From: Thermothielavioides terrestris NRRL 8126
Lineage: Eukaryota > Ascomycota > Sordariomycetes > Sordariales > Chaetomiaceae
Assembly: GCF_000226115.1 (NCBI RefSeq)
Contig: NC_016457.1
Span: 5,146,001-5,210,000, forward strand
Direction of reading: 5' to 3'
Length of the DNA: 64,000 bases
Shown here one piece after another: positions 11,416 through 23,247 of the stretch. The notes under the pieces are model-generated. The model made no database searches, had not been told where the DNA came from, and worked only from the letters and a program-made list of their open reading frames with translations. The position numbers and the translations under genes were made by a program. Within the stretch, counting starts at the first letter, position 1, and the number at the start of each line of letters is the position of its first letter.

Positions 11416-14400
11416 ATGTCATACAATCGATTAGGCAAGTGGACTTCTCCATCCATCCTTTGCTCCCTCTGTGCCCATCCCTTCACGAGCTCTTGGTTGT
11501 GGGTTGGCCTGCCCCTTGATCGTCGTCCTCCCTCCCCCGTCCCTGACCCCGGATCGCACTTTTCGTCCCCGAGTGGCCGGTTCCCCTGGGACCTTCTTTC
11601 CCGCTCCTCCTACCCGTGGCCTGAAGGGTAGTCTTGCGAGCTGTGCTTGCGCCCCAAAGCTCGAATCTTTCCTGCCTGGCGCAGAGAACGAACGGAGTTG
11701 GTCTTCTCGCCAGCGCGACACCAGCCCGGACACACAGGTGTGGTTTTTTTGAGCCGTCTTTGAGCCGCACAGCGCAAACTGCTTTTGCCCTTCCCCATCC
11801 TCTGGTCCGTCGCGCGTTGGCCCGCCAGCAGAGGAGAAATCCCACTCTCGCTGTCCCCAAAACCGCTGCTAAAAGACTAACTAGCTAACCATGGCTCCAT
11901 GTTGCAGACGACGACTATTACGAGAGCCACCCCATGGAGAGCCGCCCGCATAGGTCGCCCTCTCCAGGGCACCCACTGCAGCATGGCTACCACTTGGATG
12001 ATAACCCGTACGGCCACCACTCGCAGCTGGACATACCGGCAGGCCCTGGGAGGTACAGCCCGGGCGACTCTCTACATATACAGACAGCAGTGAGTACGGA
12101 CTTTTTCGCGGAGGGCGCGATGCGTCGATTGACGCTGATGGGGACCCCAAGCAATCTGTAGATAACCTCGGGAGCTACTCGGTAAACCCCGAAGCGCATC
12201 ACGATGCCTACTATAACCAGCCCTACGAGCCGAACCACGGTCAAGGGTACGATCAGAGCCATGGCCAAGGATACGACCCAGCGCTCGGTCAGGGATACGA
12301 TCAGTCATTCTACGAGGACGACCGGCGGCCGATGTTGGCGCACAACGACTCTCACGTCGGCGCAAGCGACCCCTACCACGACAACCCGCAGCCGCCCACC
12401 AACAATCAGCCGATCAGGAGGTGGAAGACGGTGAAGCAGGTGCTCCTGTACCGCGGGAACTTGGTGCTGGACTGCCCAATTCCGCCAAAGCTGCTGAACC
12501 AGCTGCCCCACGGCGAGCGCGATGAGTTCACCCACATGCGGTATTCGGCCGCGACGTGCGACCCTTCGGAGTTCTACGAGAACAACTTCACGCTCAGGCA
12601 GAAGCTCTTCAGCAAGCCCCGGCACACGGAGCTGTTCATCGTGGTGACCATGTACAACGAGGACGAGATCCTGTTCGCCCGCACTATGATAGGCGTGTTC
12701 AAGAACATCGAGTACATGTGCAAGCGGACCGAGAGCAAGACGTGGGGCAAGGACGCCTGGAAGAAGATCGTCGTCTGCGTCGTCAGCGACGGTCGTGCCA
12801 AGATCAACCCCCGCACAAGGGCTCTGCTGGCCGGCATGGGCGTGTACCAAGAGGGTATCGCCAAGCAGCAGGTCAACGGCAAGGACGTCACGGCGCACAT
12901 ATACGAGTACACGACACAGGTCGGCATGGTCATCAAGAACGACGTGGTGCAGCTCATCCCCAAGCAGCAGCCGGTGCAGATGCTGTTCTGCCTCAAGGAG
13001 AAGAACCAGAAGAAGATCAACTCGCACCGCTGGTTCTTCCAAGCCTTCGGCCGCGTCCTGGACCCCAACATCTGCGTGCTGATCGACGCCGGCACGAAAC
13101 CGGGCAACACCTCCATCTACCACCTGTGGAAGGCGTTCGACCTGGAGCCCATGTGCGCGGGCGCTTGCGGCGAGATCAAAGCTATGCTCGGAACTGGCGG
13201 GAAAAACCTCCTCAACCCTCTCGTTGCCACTCAAAATTTTGAATATAAGATGAGCAACATCCTGGACAAGCCGCTTGAATCGGCGTTCGGTTTCATCTCC
13301 GTCTTGCCCGGTGCCTTCTCCGCGTACCGGTACATCGCGCTCCAGAACGACAAGAACGGCCAGGGCCCGCTCGAGAAGTACTTCGCCGGCGAGAAGCTCC
13401 ACGGCAGCGACGCGGGCATCTTCACGGCCAACATGTACCTCGCGGAGGACCGCATCCTCTGCTTCGAGCTCGTGACCAAGCGCAACTGCCACTGGATCCT
13501 GCAGTATGTCAAGTCGGCGACGGGCGAGACCGACGTGCCGGACACGGTGACCGAGCTGATCCTCCAGCGCCGCCGCTGGCTGAACGGCTCCTTCTTCGCC
13601 GCCATCTACGCCATCGTCCACTTCTACCAGTTCTTCCGCTCGGACCACTCGCTCTTCCGCAAGATGGCCTTCTTCATCGAGTTCGTCTTCAACACGGTCA
13701 ACATGATCTTCGCCTGGTTCGCGATCGGCAACTTCTTCCTGGTCTTCAAGATCTTGACCACCAGCCTGGGCGACGACACGCTCCTGGGCAACGTCGGGCG
13801 CATCCTCGGCGTCGTCTTCACCTGGCTGTACGGCGTGTCCCTGGTGACCTGCTTCGTCTTGTCCATGGGCAACCGTCCGGCTGGGTCGGGGAAGTACTAC
13901 ATGGCCATGGTTATCTTCTGGGCGGTTCTGTTTGTGTAAGTTTGTTTCTTCCCTTTTTTTTTTTTTTTTATACTTTTTTTTATTTCTTGCCTTTTTTTAT
14001 TTCTTACCTTTTTTTTATTGCTTGCCTTTTTTTTCTTGCCTTTTTTTTCTTGTTTCCCTTTTTTCTTGCCTTTTTCTTTTTACCTTTTTTTACCTCTTTT
14101 TTCTTACCTTTTTTTTATTTCTTACCTTTTTTTTATTTCTTGCTTTTTTTTATTTCTTACCTTTTTTATTTCTTGCCTTTTCTTTTCTTTTTTTTTATTT
14201 CTTGCCTTTTTTTTTTTCTTACCTTTTTTTCTTTACTTCTTGCCTTGTTTTTATTTCTTGCCTTTTTTTTTCTTGTTTCTTACCTTTTTTTTGTTTCTTG
14301 CCTTTCTTTTTTCTCCCCCCCCCCCCCCCCCTTTTTTTTTTTTCCTTTTTTTTCCCCTTTTTTATTCCCTTTTTTTTCCGTCTATCTAGCCCTTTCTTTG

Positions 14401-15157
14401 CATTTGCACGGTATCACTGACATGCCGCAAACTCAGCTACCTTATGTTCGCCGCCATCTACATCGCCGTCAACGCCATCCTCACGGACCTCCACACCCAG
14501 AGCTTCACAATTGACGCGCTCTTCAAGAACCCAGTCTTCTACACGCTCATCATCTCGGTCATGTCGACCTTCGGCATCTGGCTGATCGCGTCGCTGATCA
14601 TGTTCGACCCGTGGCACATGTTCACCTCGCTGGTGCAGTACATGCTGCTGTCGCCGACCTACACCAACGTGCTCAACGTGTACGCCTTCTGCAACACGCA
14701 CGACATCTCGTGGGGCACCAAGGGCGACGACAAGCCGGACAAGCTGCCGTCGGTCAACACCAAGGACGGGCAGGGCAAGACGGACCTGCCGGACGAGGGC
14801 GACCTGAACGCGCAGTACGAGCGCGAGCTGCAGGTCTTCAGCCGCAAGCCCGTCAAGGAGGTCAAGGCGCCCACGCCGGCCCAGCTCGAGGAGAAGCAGA
14901 TGGACTACTACCGCGGCGTGCGCACCGTCGTCGTGCTCATCTGGATGATCACCAACTTTGCCCTCTGCGCCGTCGTGCTGTCCAGCGCCGGCGTCGAGAA
15001 GATCGTGCCCAACAACGGCGAGACCAACGACGAGGTCCAGACCCAGCGCGCCAACGTCTACCTGAGCGTCGTCCTCTGGTCCGTCGCCGGCCTGTCCGCC
15101 TTCAAGTTCCTCGGCGCCATGTGGTTCCTGGTCGTGCGGATGTTCAGGGGCGTGTAA
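11416..15157 (+). CDS. Class III chitin synthase
   Basis: Model: exons 11416-11434, 11908-12093, 12162-13935 and 14437-15157, 899 aa. The N-terminal 150 residues are a polar Tyr/His/Gln-rich tail with GQGYDQ-type repeats. The catalytic GT2 core follows: [28 protein letters not shown], the acidic [47 protein letters not shown] and the hallmark QRRRW (about residue 537). Several C-terminal membrane segments follow. [11 protein letters not shown] favours class III (the N. crassa chs-1 group) over classes I and II. It polymerises UDP-GlcNAc into chitin at the plasma membrane. Intron 1 has a GC donor in a TTAG/GCAAGT context, required by phase. The exon 2 donor at 12094 is GTACGG; a nearer GTGAGT would break the frame. 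Intron 3 is a 501-bp pyrimidine tract. The 5' exons are less certain than the core. Confidence 0.93.
13940..14400 (+). repeat. Low-complexity T/C tract filling the last chitin synthase intron
   Basis: The stretch is almost only T and C on the coding strand, built of variable runs of T separated by short units such as TATTTCTTGCC, with a run of about 18 C near 14317-14334. It lies wholly between the donor at 13936 and the acceptor at 14436, so it is intronic. The units look like slippage expansion of a polypyrimidine motif. The exact length should be treated with caution, since such tracts are hard to sequence. Confidence 0.9.
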
Positions 15158-16359
15158 CCCTGTCGGGCGGCGGGCCGGCGGGGTGCAGTAGTTCTTTTCT
15201 GGGGGCTTTGTTTAACATGCTTCACTTTCAATACCACCTTCTTGTAGCATTTGTTCCTTCGTCTTCCTCTTCTTCTTCCCCTTTTTCCACACAGACGTGC
15301 TTGAGCACTGGTTTTATTCTAGAGCAAGCAACCGGACCAGCGAACAACAAGACCTCATGTCCTGGCCTTGCTCATGTGATTCCCTTTTCCCTTCCGTTTT
15401 GTTTCTGTCATTGGTTTCCGGTTTCATCCCCATCTCTGCTGTGTGACTGACTCGCAGACAGACCTTTTTCGAAGTTCTTTTGTTTTGACGAGGTGTTTTG
15501 CAAGAGAGACAAAGACACGTGTGTGGGCTGTATCTGTGTTGTAAAGGATAATACCCCCTCATGAAGCACGTTAGCAGCGCGGTCTAGCGGGCAGTCGGGC
15601 AACTGCCGGGTGGTGATGAATTGATATTATTGCCGTTCGTCATTTCGGAATCGTCGTTTTGGGATTGTGATGACTGTGTCGAGTTGTGGGTTCGGCCTGC
15701 CATCGGACCGGAAGTGTATGCACGCAGTGGATTGAATGGTGGTGTCTCGTGGATAGAGAATAGGGTCCCGGGAGACGGATGTCTCCCAGGAGTGATCATT
15801 TCGATGGATTGGTACTGGACTGGTGCTTTGGGTCCCGGCATAATCAACTATCCATCTCATGCAGCCAGCATGGAGCGCGGCGTAGGGTTGGGTTGCGTCA
15901 AACTGGACGGAGAATGGAAAGGGTCTGTACGACATCAAAACCTTCCCCTGCCCCTACGTGCAGCTTCAGTTCTATATGGCTGTGAATCCCGAATACTCCC
16001 CGCCTGACTTGTTGCTGTATGGGTGTCTTCTCGCTTGGTGATCTACCATCTACCTCCACAACAATGGTGTTTTGAAGTCTTGTTGCTTTCCAGTAAGATG
16101 TGCTCTCGCCTCGAATGGCCGCATTTTCCTCACCTACATCACACCTCGGTGGACAGCTCCCAACGGGGCTCACAACTTTGAGCAAATTATCGCGCAGATT
16201 ACGATTCCCACAGCGACGGCTAGAATACTCCTCGTTCCCAAACACGCGACAGTATCACAGTATCACAGCAGCGCGTCAAACGTAGCACCGCAGGTTGCAG
16301 ACACAGGCATCTCCGTGGAAGCAAACCTCCCGAGCTCCACGTCTCACCCGTCGACGAAA
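15158..16359. other. Chitin synthase 3' region up to the Helitron
   Basis: About 1.2 kb between the chitin synthase stop and the proposed Helitron end. It is T-rich just after the stop, as expected for a 3' UTR, then of ordinary composition. Short ORFs on both strands overlap each other and carry no motif. No gene is seen. Confidence 0.5.
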
Positions 16360-16389
16360 CTAGGGGTTGGCAGCCCGCTTCGCGGGCTG
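16360..16389 (-). repeat. Helitron 3' terminus: hairpin plus CTAG
   Basis: Plus strand order is CTAG (16360-16363), seven bases, then CAGCCCGC-TTC-GCGGGCTG (16371-16389). On the minus strand this is hairpin, short spacer, CTAG, then a T outside, which is the canonical 3' end of a Helitron. Its position and orientation match the minus-strand Rep-helicase. The terminus escaped most RIP-type decay and stays GC-rich. Confidence 0.65.
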
Positions 16390-16799
16390 CGCGCAGCCAT
16401 TTCAATCCTTTTTCTTAGCAGTGCCACAACCACCCACTTTTTCCACAACTACCCACTTTTTCCACACCTACGTACCCACCTTTTCTAGCGTATGCGACAT
16501 TCATCCTATAGAACCGCGTATATCCGTTGCGGCTCGGCTTGGCGGCGTATTTGTAAGCATTTACTGATCCGTTACCTCTTTTCTAGGCTTTTTCCTAGGC
16601 GATTAGAGCGAGTCTAACGTATACGTAGAAGTCGCCTACGTATAGAAGTAGAATCGCTACGCCTAGAAACTAAAAACCTAGATCCTACGTAATAAACCGC
16701 CTAACAACTACGTCGTCGCCAACTGACTAGCCATCGAACGTAATAATATATATACTAGCTTAATCGCTATATATAAACAACGATTTTAACGACTATTAG

Positions 16800-18115
16800 A
16801 TGCCTCTCGCGCTTTTCGACGACGAAGTGGACTCGCCTCTACCGTCTATCGAAGTAGACGAAGATATCTAATATAGCGATACCCCCTACGAGCCGTTTAT
16901 ATCTACGTCGACTACTATAGCGATAGATATATAAGGGGAAGATAATAAAGCTGAAGATATAGCTATAGAAGTATAAAGAGAAGGGAACGAAGACGGCGAT
17001 ATAAAGGTTATAGCTAGTATCCTCTCGAAGGAGACTGTTCTCGAGGCTATACGAAACTTTTCTAAGCTTATAAAATATATATAGGACTTGCTAAAGTTTA
17101 AGGTATATAGCGATCTACAATAATAATAGGACACTAACGCTAATATACCTATAGGCGGTCTATAATATTTACTTATAGACGAATCCTTATAACCTAGATA
17201 AATACTATAATATTAACTTCGACTATACGACTAACCTTGAATCTCTACTAATATAAATTATAGGCAATAATTCTAATAATAGCGAATATAAACATTATAA
17301 TAAAGGTCTAAGCCTATATATAAACTACGTTGTATCGTAGGACAATATAGGTAATAGCTACTATACTAGCTACTACTACAACTTAGGTAGTACTAGGTAT
17401 AGCTATTTCAAAGGAAGTAGTAAATATAGTCCTCCTAATATATCTATAATATACTTCGTAGCTAATATATATATAATAGAGTCGAAGACACCTTATAAAC
17501 GCTGTATTATAAAGGATCCGACCTCCCCCTCTCCCCCTCTACCCCCCCCTTAGCTAATACCTAAGCTGTACAAGTATTATACTACGCCTATGAAGCGTAA
17601 GTCGGAGCTCGAAGTGGTTATCTCCTCTAAGCGTTTATACCTTACAACGAATATATCATCTTCTATTAGCTCCTAACAATTCAACGACCTATATATACTT
17701 TTATAGCCTACTCCCTATACAATAGTAGCTCCTACTATATACCTTGTTCTAAGAGATGAGTTTATACCCCCTATCTATAACGGTCGTTATAGGGCTAGAG
17801 AGAAGGCTATATACCTATTGAATAACGACCTTGCTATACCTACCTATTATAGCTTATATTACCTAAGAGAAGATAGACGCTACGCTATATATAACAAACT
17901 TATAAGCCCTATTAAACGTATTAACCGCTATATCGAGCTTATTTGTAAGCTCTTTCTACACTTATCTACTAAAGAAGAGTAAACCTTTGCGAAGGCTCTT
18001 AGAGATATAGCTAACCTACTTGATATATCTATAGCGGATAAACTACGAAGGAAGGAGATATAATTAACGAATATAAGTTATAACGAATCTGCTTAATAGG
18101 TCTATAAAGAATATA
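16800..18115 (+). pseudogene. Decayed plus-strand ORF inside the Helitron (left)
   Basis: From an ATG at 16800 one reads MPLALFDDEVDSPLPSIEVD in frame, then a long stretch that is protein-like if TAG/TAA are read as former CAG, CAA or TGG codons: acidic N-terminus, a basic KRKSELEVVISSKR segment near 17590, and NGRYRARE, LLNNDLAIPTYYSLYYL and KLISPIKRINRY between about 17780 and 17950. Small frame changes may exist. It is opposite in direction to the Rep-helicase. I recognise no family; it could be a second Helitron-encoded protein or captured cargo. Confidence 0.5.
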
Positions 18116-18149
18116 TTATAGAGGAGAGAAATATGTTTACTAGCTATAG

Positions 18150-18345
18150 GTGTAAAGCATTATATATTTAGAGCATAAGATTCTAGAATAGCGTTATATA
18201 CCTAGAATATAGGAATCGAATCTAGAATAGCGTTGTACACCTAGACTATAGGAGTATACAATAGCGTTTAATATAGGTGTAAAGCATTAGTTAGTATATA
18301 GTATACCTCGACTATAAGAATTTATAATAGCGTTTAACAACTATA
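18150..18345. repeat. Short imperfect direct repeats between the two Helitron ORFs
   Basis: The motif CTAGAATAGCGTT followed by an ACCTAGA-TATAGG unit recurs two to three times with substitutions, and TAGGTGTAAAGCATTA occurs twice (near 18148 and 18274). They sit between the end of the plus-strand remnant and the 3' end of the Rep-helicase remnant. RIP has blurred them. Confidence 0.5.
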
Positions 18346-21300
18346 CTATAATATTAGTACCTCTAGGTATACAATGTTTATAAGCTTCTTACCTTGCCCC
18401 TCTAAATCTGATAAATATATATAAACATTATAAATATCTATAACCCAAGATATAGCTATATAAAATTGGCTATAAGAAAATATAGGCTCTCGAAAATCGA
18501 TACTAATATAAGAAAAAGACTGCCCCTAAGACTTGTTAATAGTTATTGCGAAGTAGAGGCGAACTAGAAACTGCTTATAAACAATAATATAAGGAAAGTC
18601 CTCCTCTATAGAACTTAACTTAATCTTTGGAATTATCTACAACTGCCTAGCAAAGTTATCCGTTAAGATTCGCCCTTTAATAATGGACGAAGCAAGCTAA
18701 GTTACAACTAGCCGAGTTCCGTTGTAGAGCCTACTGCTAGGGTTAAGGTTTCGAAGTAAAAGAATAGGGGCTCCAACCTTCAAGGTTAAGATAGTAGGTA
18801 GAATAGAAGCGAAGTCTAAAGAAAATAAAAAATCAGGAGATAATATAGGAGCGTTAAAATCCTTAGTATCAAGAGGGTTTTCTACCTTGTTAATAGAGAG
18901 ATATCGAAATTCCTAACCTAGAACTAAAGAAATAATAGTTGCATTGATAGAGCTTATAGTAGCGTTGTAAAGGCAAAGAATCGCTTAGTTTATAAACATT
19001 GTCGAGTCTATTGTAGTATACTCAAGTAGGTATATAGGATAGACCTAATCAACTAACTACTTTTATATAGAACAGAGTGTAAAGGGGGGGAAGAGATCAA
19101 TAGAGCTATAGAAGTGAGGATTATAACTTAGATCCTATAACCAATTTATAAAAGTATAGTTGTTAGCATTAGCTCCCTATACTCGTATATTCTTAGTTAG
19201 TTTCTAGACCTATAGCTAAGGCTAGATCGGCGAGTTCTATAAATAGGCTTGAACAATGTAATACCTATTACCGTTGTAGACAATAGGTAGGATTTATATA
19301 AAGTCCCCCCCTAATACAACTAGAACCCCTTTAAATAGGCTATTATAGTTGCGAATGTCTTACAATATATAGTCGATAGCTTCGAAGTAATAGTGGTACT
19401 ATATTAGAACCTCGTCCTAGATAATAAGCTTAGTACATTGTAAAAGAGCTATAAGCTAAGTGTTCTTCTAGACTATATAAGTGCTAGCGTCTATAATGTC
19501 GATTAGAATCTTAAAACGGCTATAAGAAGTATAGCCACTATCGAGAAGGAGAGCTGTAAAGCTAGAAGAAGTAATATAAAGGACAATATGCCTTTACGAA
19601 TAGAAGAAAGAAGAGAGACAACGATATAAAAAGGTTTTACTAGTCCTACTAGCGCCTTAGATAAAAAAATAAGCTATTTTAGGGTATAAGTCGACTATAG
19701 CTATAATCTCTATAAAGAGTATAGCTTAGCTAACGTTTAACCAAGATTAAATACTTATAAATAGAGCCTTTTACTCTTAACGGTTGTAACTGAGCTCCGT
19801 TTATAAAAAGGGGTTCCGCTTTATATTCTCCTAGCAATGATAGACGGCTAGTAAACTAAAGTCGGCTAAACACTTGTCGCTATTAGCTAGTAGCTAATTT
19901 AATAAAAAGAGCTTAAAGTCGAAATATAGTTCCTCTAAGTCTAGTAGAACATCTATAAAACGCTCGAAGCAATATAGAAGATCATTGTAAAAAGAATTAT
20001 AAAACTATAACTATAGCGTTACTAGGTCTATAATGTCGTTAGAAAGGAGGCTAATAGTAAAAAGCTTATAAAGAGTATACTCTATTTACTAGCCTATAGC
20101 TTTGGTGAAGTATATAATCTAGCTTTAGTTAGAGTCGAGTAGGCTAGCTATAACGTAAGTAGCTTATAACGTAGAATATTCGTAGCTATCTATAGTCTAT
20201 AAATAGGTAAACGACTAAGTACCTAGAACTAAATAAAGGAGAAGACGAAGAAAATACCGTTTACCTATAGTAGGAGGAATATAATATATACGCCTAATAG
20301 TAGTGCTACGAATATAGGGCTTCTACTCCTATAACTGTTTGTCCTAGACGAAGTATAAAGGAAAATCGATATAAAGGATATTATAAGTATCTTTATAGGC
20401 TACATTGTAAGTAAAAAACCTTTCTAGCTCTATAGTTCTATATTCCAAAGCCTCTATAAGCTCTTTAGGAGTACTATCTATCTAGAAAACAACGTATTAC
20501 TAATGCTTAAGATAAATTAGAAGGCGATAAATAGGAGGGTACTCGCGATAGGTATAGAATTTAAAGAGCTATATAACCGCCTCCGCTAGACTAATGTACT
20601 AACATTGTAAGTAGGTGTCAACCTTATTGAGCTAGTTAGCTATAGAGAGTTGAACCGTCGACTAATCAATCCCCTTATAAATATACTTATATATATACTT
20701 GATAGACTTTATAGATATATAAATCTCTATATTAATATAGGCAATATACTTACGAGAGAGGTAAAGGTTATAGGGTATAACCTAACGGTTATTAAGTTGT
20801 ACCTTATAGCTATTGACCTTACAAGTAACTATTTGCCTAATGTCTCGATAGCGATAGATAGGATACCTATTTTCTAAGATAATAGTCTCCTCTATAAACG
20901 CCTTTAGAAAGCGCTTAGAATAGCTTATAATCTTTGTATATAGGTTACGAACTATATAAAGAGAGGCAAGGTTATTAGAACTATATAGCCTATAAATTAT
21001 ATTGCTTACAATGACGGTCTATAACTAGCTATTAGGATCCTCTACCTTCGTTAGAAGCTTAGCCTAGATAACGTAGTCGACGTTGGTAGATATAAGAAAT
21101 AGATATATAGACTTTTACAAAAAGAAAAGCAAGATATAGTAGTATAGGAGCCTACGCTTCTAGTATTCAATAGTCTAAACAATACCTATAAACTCCTTAA
21201 ATAGGTTGCTATACTATAGCTCATAAAGGATAGCTTGGCATTTGAGCTCAAAGATATAGCTAACAATGTTAAGGCGGTCCACTATAGTCTAGCCTAGAAG

Positions 21301-22150
21301 AAGCTCCTACTAGATCTCTATCTAGTTTAGGTTAGCTATAACTATAATAAATAGTATAAAATAACCTAGCTTATAGACGATAGCCATTAAATCCTAATAG
21401 CACTAAGCAATAAAGCGTAGGCCCCTAACGTAGCTTATAGGTAGGACAATTCGCTATCTAAGCTTATAAGTATCGCTATTACCTAATTGTAGCTAGTCCT
21501 ATACTCCTTAGTACAATTCTATATATAGTTCCTTCTAGTTGTTACGGATCTAATGTAGCTTCTACTAATCGCTTATAGCCTAAAGGTCTACTAAGAACTA
21601 CTAGAACAACTACTAAAAAAGGAAGGAGGTTTAGCTATAACCTATATAAGGATATAATAGGTACTAATACTATTGCCTAAACTCAACATTTAGTTAAGTA
21701 TAGCCCTATCCTTAGCCGTTATAGAGCTATAAGCCTTGGTAGAAGCTAGGATCCCTAAATAGAAATATCAAAGGGTAGGCCAATAGTAGATAGGCAAGGT
21801 GATATAGGTGAATATAGTGCTAAGCCTATATAGAGCTATCGTCTAAACGGTATATAAAGACAATATCGTGAAAATCAAGCCTCGAATTCTCCTTCGGAAT
21901 AAGAATAGTTACTTTATCTACTATTAGCAGGTTCTTATAGCGATAGTCGTAACTATAGCTATAGTCTGCAACTAAACGCAACTAAGGTATAATAGCGACC
22001 TACGCAATAGCTAGGCTCTAAAGAAAGTATTTCCTCGTAGTTAGATAGATATAAATAAAGGGGTTATAGCGATAAAGAAAGTCTATAAAGTATAATATAA
22101 AATTGTAATTAGAGTCTATAAAGAAGAAAGTTCAATATACAATAGTAGCC
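18340..22150 (-). pseudogene. Helitron Rep-helicase remnant (HUH Rep + PIF1-type helicase)
   Basis: Minus-strand reading, stops treated as RIP-made. About 21700-21850: LAYPLIF and LYNGQGQGYTQLNVEF, typical of the N-terminal Rep region. About 21520-21640: IRNN-KEL and IELY, the Helitron_like_N signature. About 21125-21330: IVDRLNIVSYIFELK and the HUH site, now LYYYILLFF where intact relatives have H-x-H. About 20610-20690: the two-tyrosine motif in KYIYKYIYKG. About 19640: Walker A, now GASRTSKT. About 19300-19430: Walker B region DEV and the LGGDF-x-x-ILPIV motif. About 18400-18760: LLRNLNPSSRLYNGTRLVV, AITINKS-GQSFSYIS and FSYSQFYIAIS, the C-terminal helicase motifs. Active proteins nick and unwind DNA for rolling-circle transposition. 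Dozens of stops leave it non-functional. The start is approximate. Confidence 0.85.
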
Positions 22151-22179
22151 TATAGATTATAAAAAAAAGCTAAGTATAC

Positions 22180-23030
22180 TATAGAGGCTTACTAGGCACC
22201 TCTATAAAAGGGCTAGCAATATAATATAGGGCACTATAGATCTGAAAATCTATAGGCCTACCGCTATAGATATTGTAAATAGTTTGATTTATAAAAATGG
22301 AAATGAATATAAAAGCTAAGTTATAACGACGAAGATAATTATAAAAATAGGACCTTCGAGGATCTTATATATATAATAGATAGTCGAGGAAGTCTAGAAG
22401 GTAGTAGGCTAGAGGGAAAGAAACGTCGCTCTATAAGCAATAAGAGCTAAAAGCGGGATTTATAGTAGTAGAATTCTATACTATAGGAGAGTATTAGCTA
22501 AAGAAGATAAATAATAGATATAGAAATATACCGTTAAACGCTTATCTATCTAATATAATGTACTATACTTAGTACATTTAATATCTATTAGGCTAAGATT
22601 ATATAATACGATAGTTATACTGCCTAAATATAGGTTAGCAATAGTCTACGAAGCACTAATAAAGAGAGCGATATAACCTATAAGAGGCAACTAGCTAGTC
22701 AGAATAGGAGGTTCTATAGCATTATAGCGCGTATTATATAGTGCATTATAGGCTAGGGAACGACGATACCGATAATAGGTAGTAGCGTAGGAAATATAAG
22801 ATATATAAGGAGCCCCATTAGAATAGGTACGAAACTCAGAAAACGGCTTATATCGATAACAACGACTATAATAAGTAGTCTACGAACTTAGAGGGCGACG
22901 AAGAGGAGGTATAGCGATAGGAATCCGAATATAATAGGGCAGTAAAAATTGGGACAGGAGGAAAAGAGGAGGAAAGGAGGAAACGAAGGGGCGGAAAAGG
23001 GGGAAAAGGGGGAGTAGCAAGGGTATAAGT
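22180..23030 (+). pseudogene. Possible second decayed plus-strand ORF inside the Helitron (right)
   Basis: In one plus-strand frame the text is protein-like if RIP stops are ignored: YRYRYCK near 22265, LSYNDEDNYKNRTFEDL near 22320-22380, then after 22760 a polar stretch (NDDTDN, YIDNNDYNK, LEGDEEEV) ending in a Lys/Gly/Glu-rich tail with a stop near 23027. No family is recognised and continuity across 22450-22760 is not established. It may be chance. Confidence 0.3.
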
Positions 23031-23032
23031 AT

Positions 23033-23116
23033 ACGAGCCAATAGGAAGGAAGTATATAAAACGCTAACGGGTCTACGAGCTAGTAGGAAGGAAGCATAAA
23101 AATCACTAACAGGTCT
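23033..23116 (+). repeat. 42-bp imperfect tandem duplication near the Helitron 5' end
   Basis: Two adjacent 42-base copies (23033-23074 and 23075-23116) share ACGAG, TAGGAAGGAAG, and CTAAC-GGTCT with about ten differences, mostly transitions as expected from RIP. They lie about 130 bases inside the proposed 5' terminus and next to a purine-rich tract (22950-23020), so they may be subterminal repeats of the element. Confidence 0.65.
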
Positions 23117-23247
23117 GTACCCTGTATATATTATTTGTTAACGGATATAAAGCTAGGGAGCAGTAACAATTAGTTAAGGAGGACCCCTGTTACGTACTGG
23201 AAAAGAGGATTGCACTAACCGCCCAGTTCTGTAGTATATATATTAGA

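Larger units (their letters stand above)
16360..23247 (-). mobile_element. RIP-degenerated autonomous Helitron (Rep-helicase)
   Basis: The AT-rich block of about 6.9 kb has strong excess of TA and loss of CA/TG relative to both flanks, the RIP signature. Read on the minus strand, with TAG/TAA taken as mutated CAG, CAA or TGG codons, it gives a complete Helitron Rep-helicase in order. The proposed 3' terminus is at the left: on the minus strand a GC hairpin (16371-16389, 8-bp stem, 3-nt loop), seven bases, then CTAG ending at 16360, followed by T. The proposed 5' terminus is at 23247, where the minus strand reads A then TCTAATATATATAC and base composition changes. Helitrons insert between A and T with 5' TC and 3' CTRR plus hairpin, so both ends fit; the 5' end is less sure. 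The element is dead as it stands. Confidence 0.8.

Noticed and set aside
12305..13648. 447-codon minus-strand ORF
   Set aside because: Shadow of the chitin synthase catalytic exon, caused by strong third-position GC bias.
13932..14514. Phe-rich plus-strand ORFs of 120-190 codons
   Set aside because: They arise from the pyrimidine tract inside a chitin synthase intron; the splice sites on either side give the conserved protein.
16360..23247. Starship or LTR retrotransposon as the identity of the AT-rich block
   Set aside because: No tyrosine-recombinase captain or gag-pol motifs and no long terminal repeats were seen, while Helitron motifs are clear.
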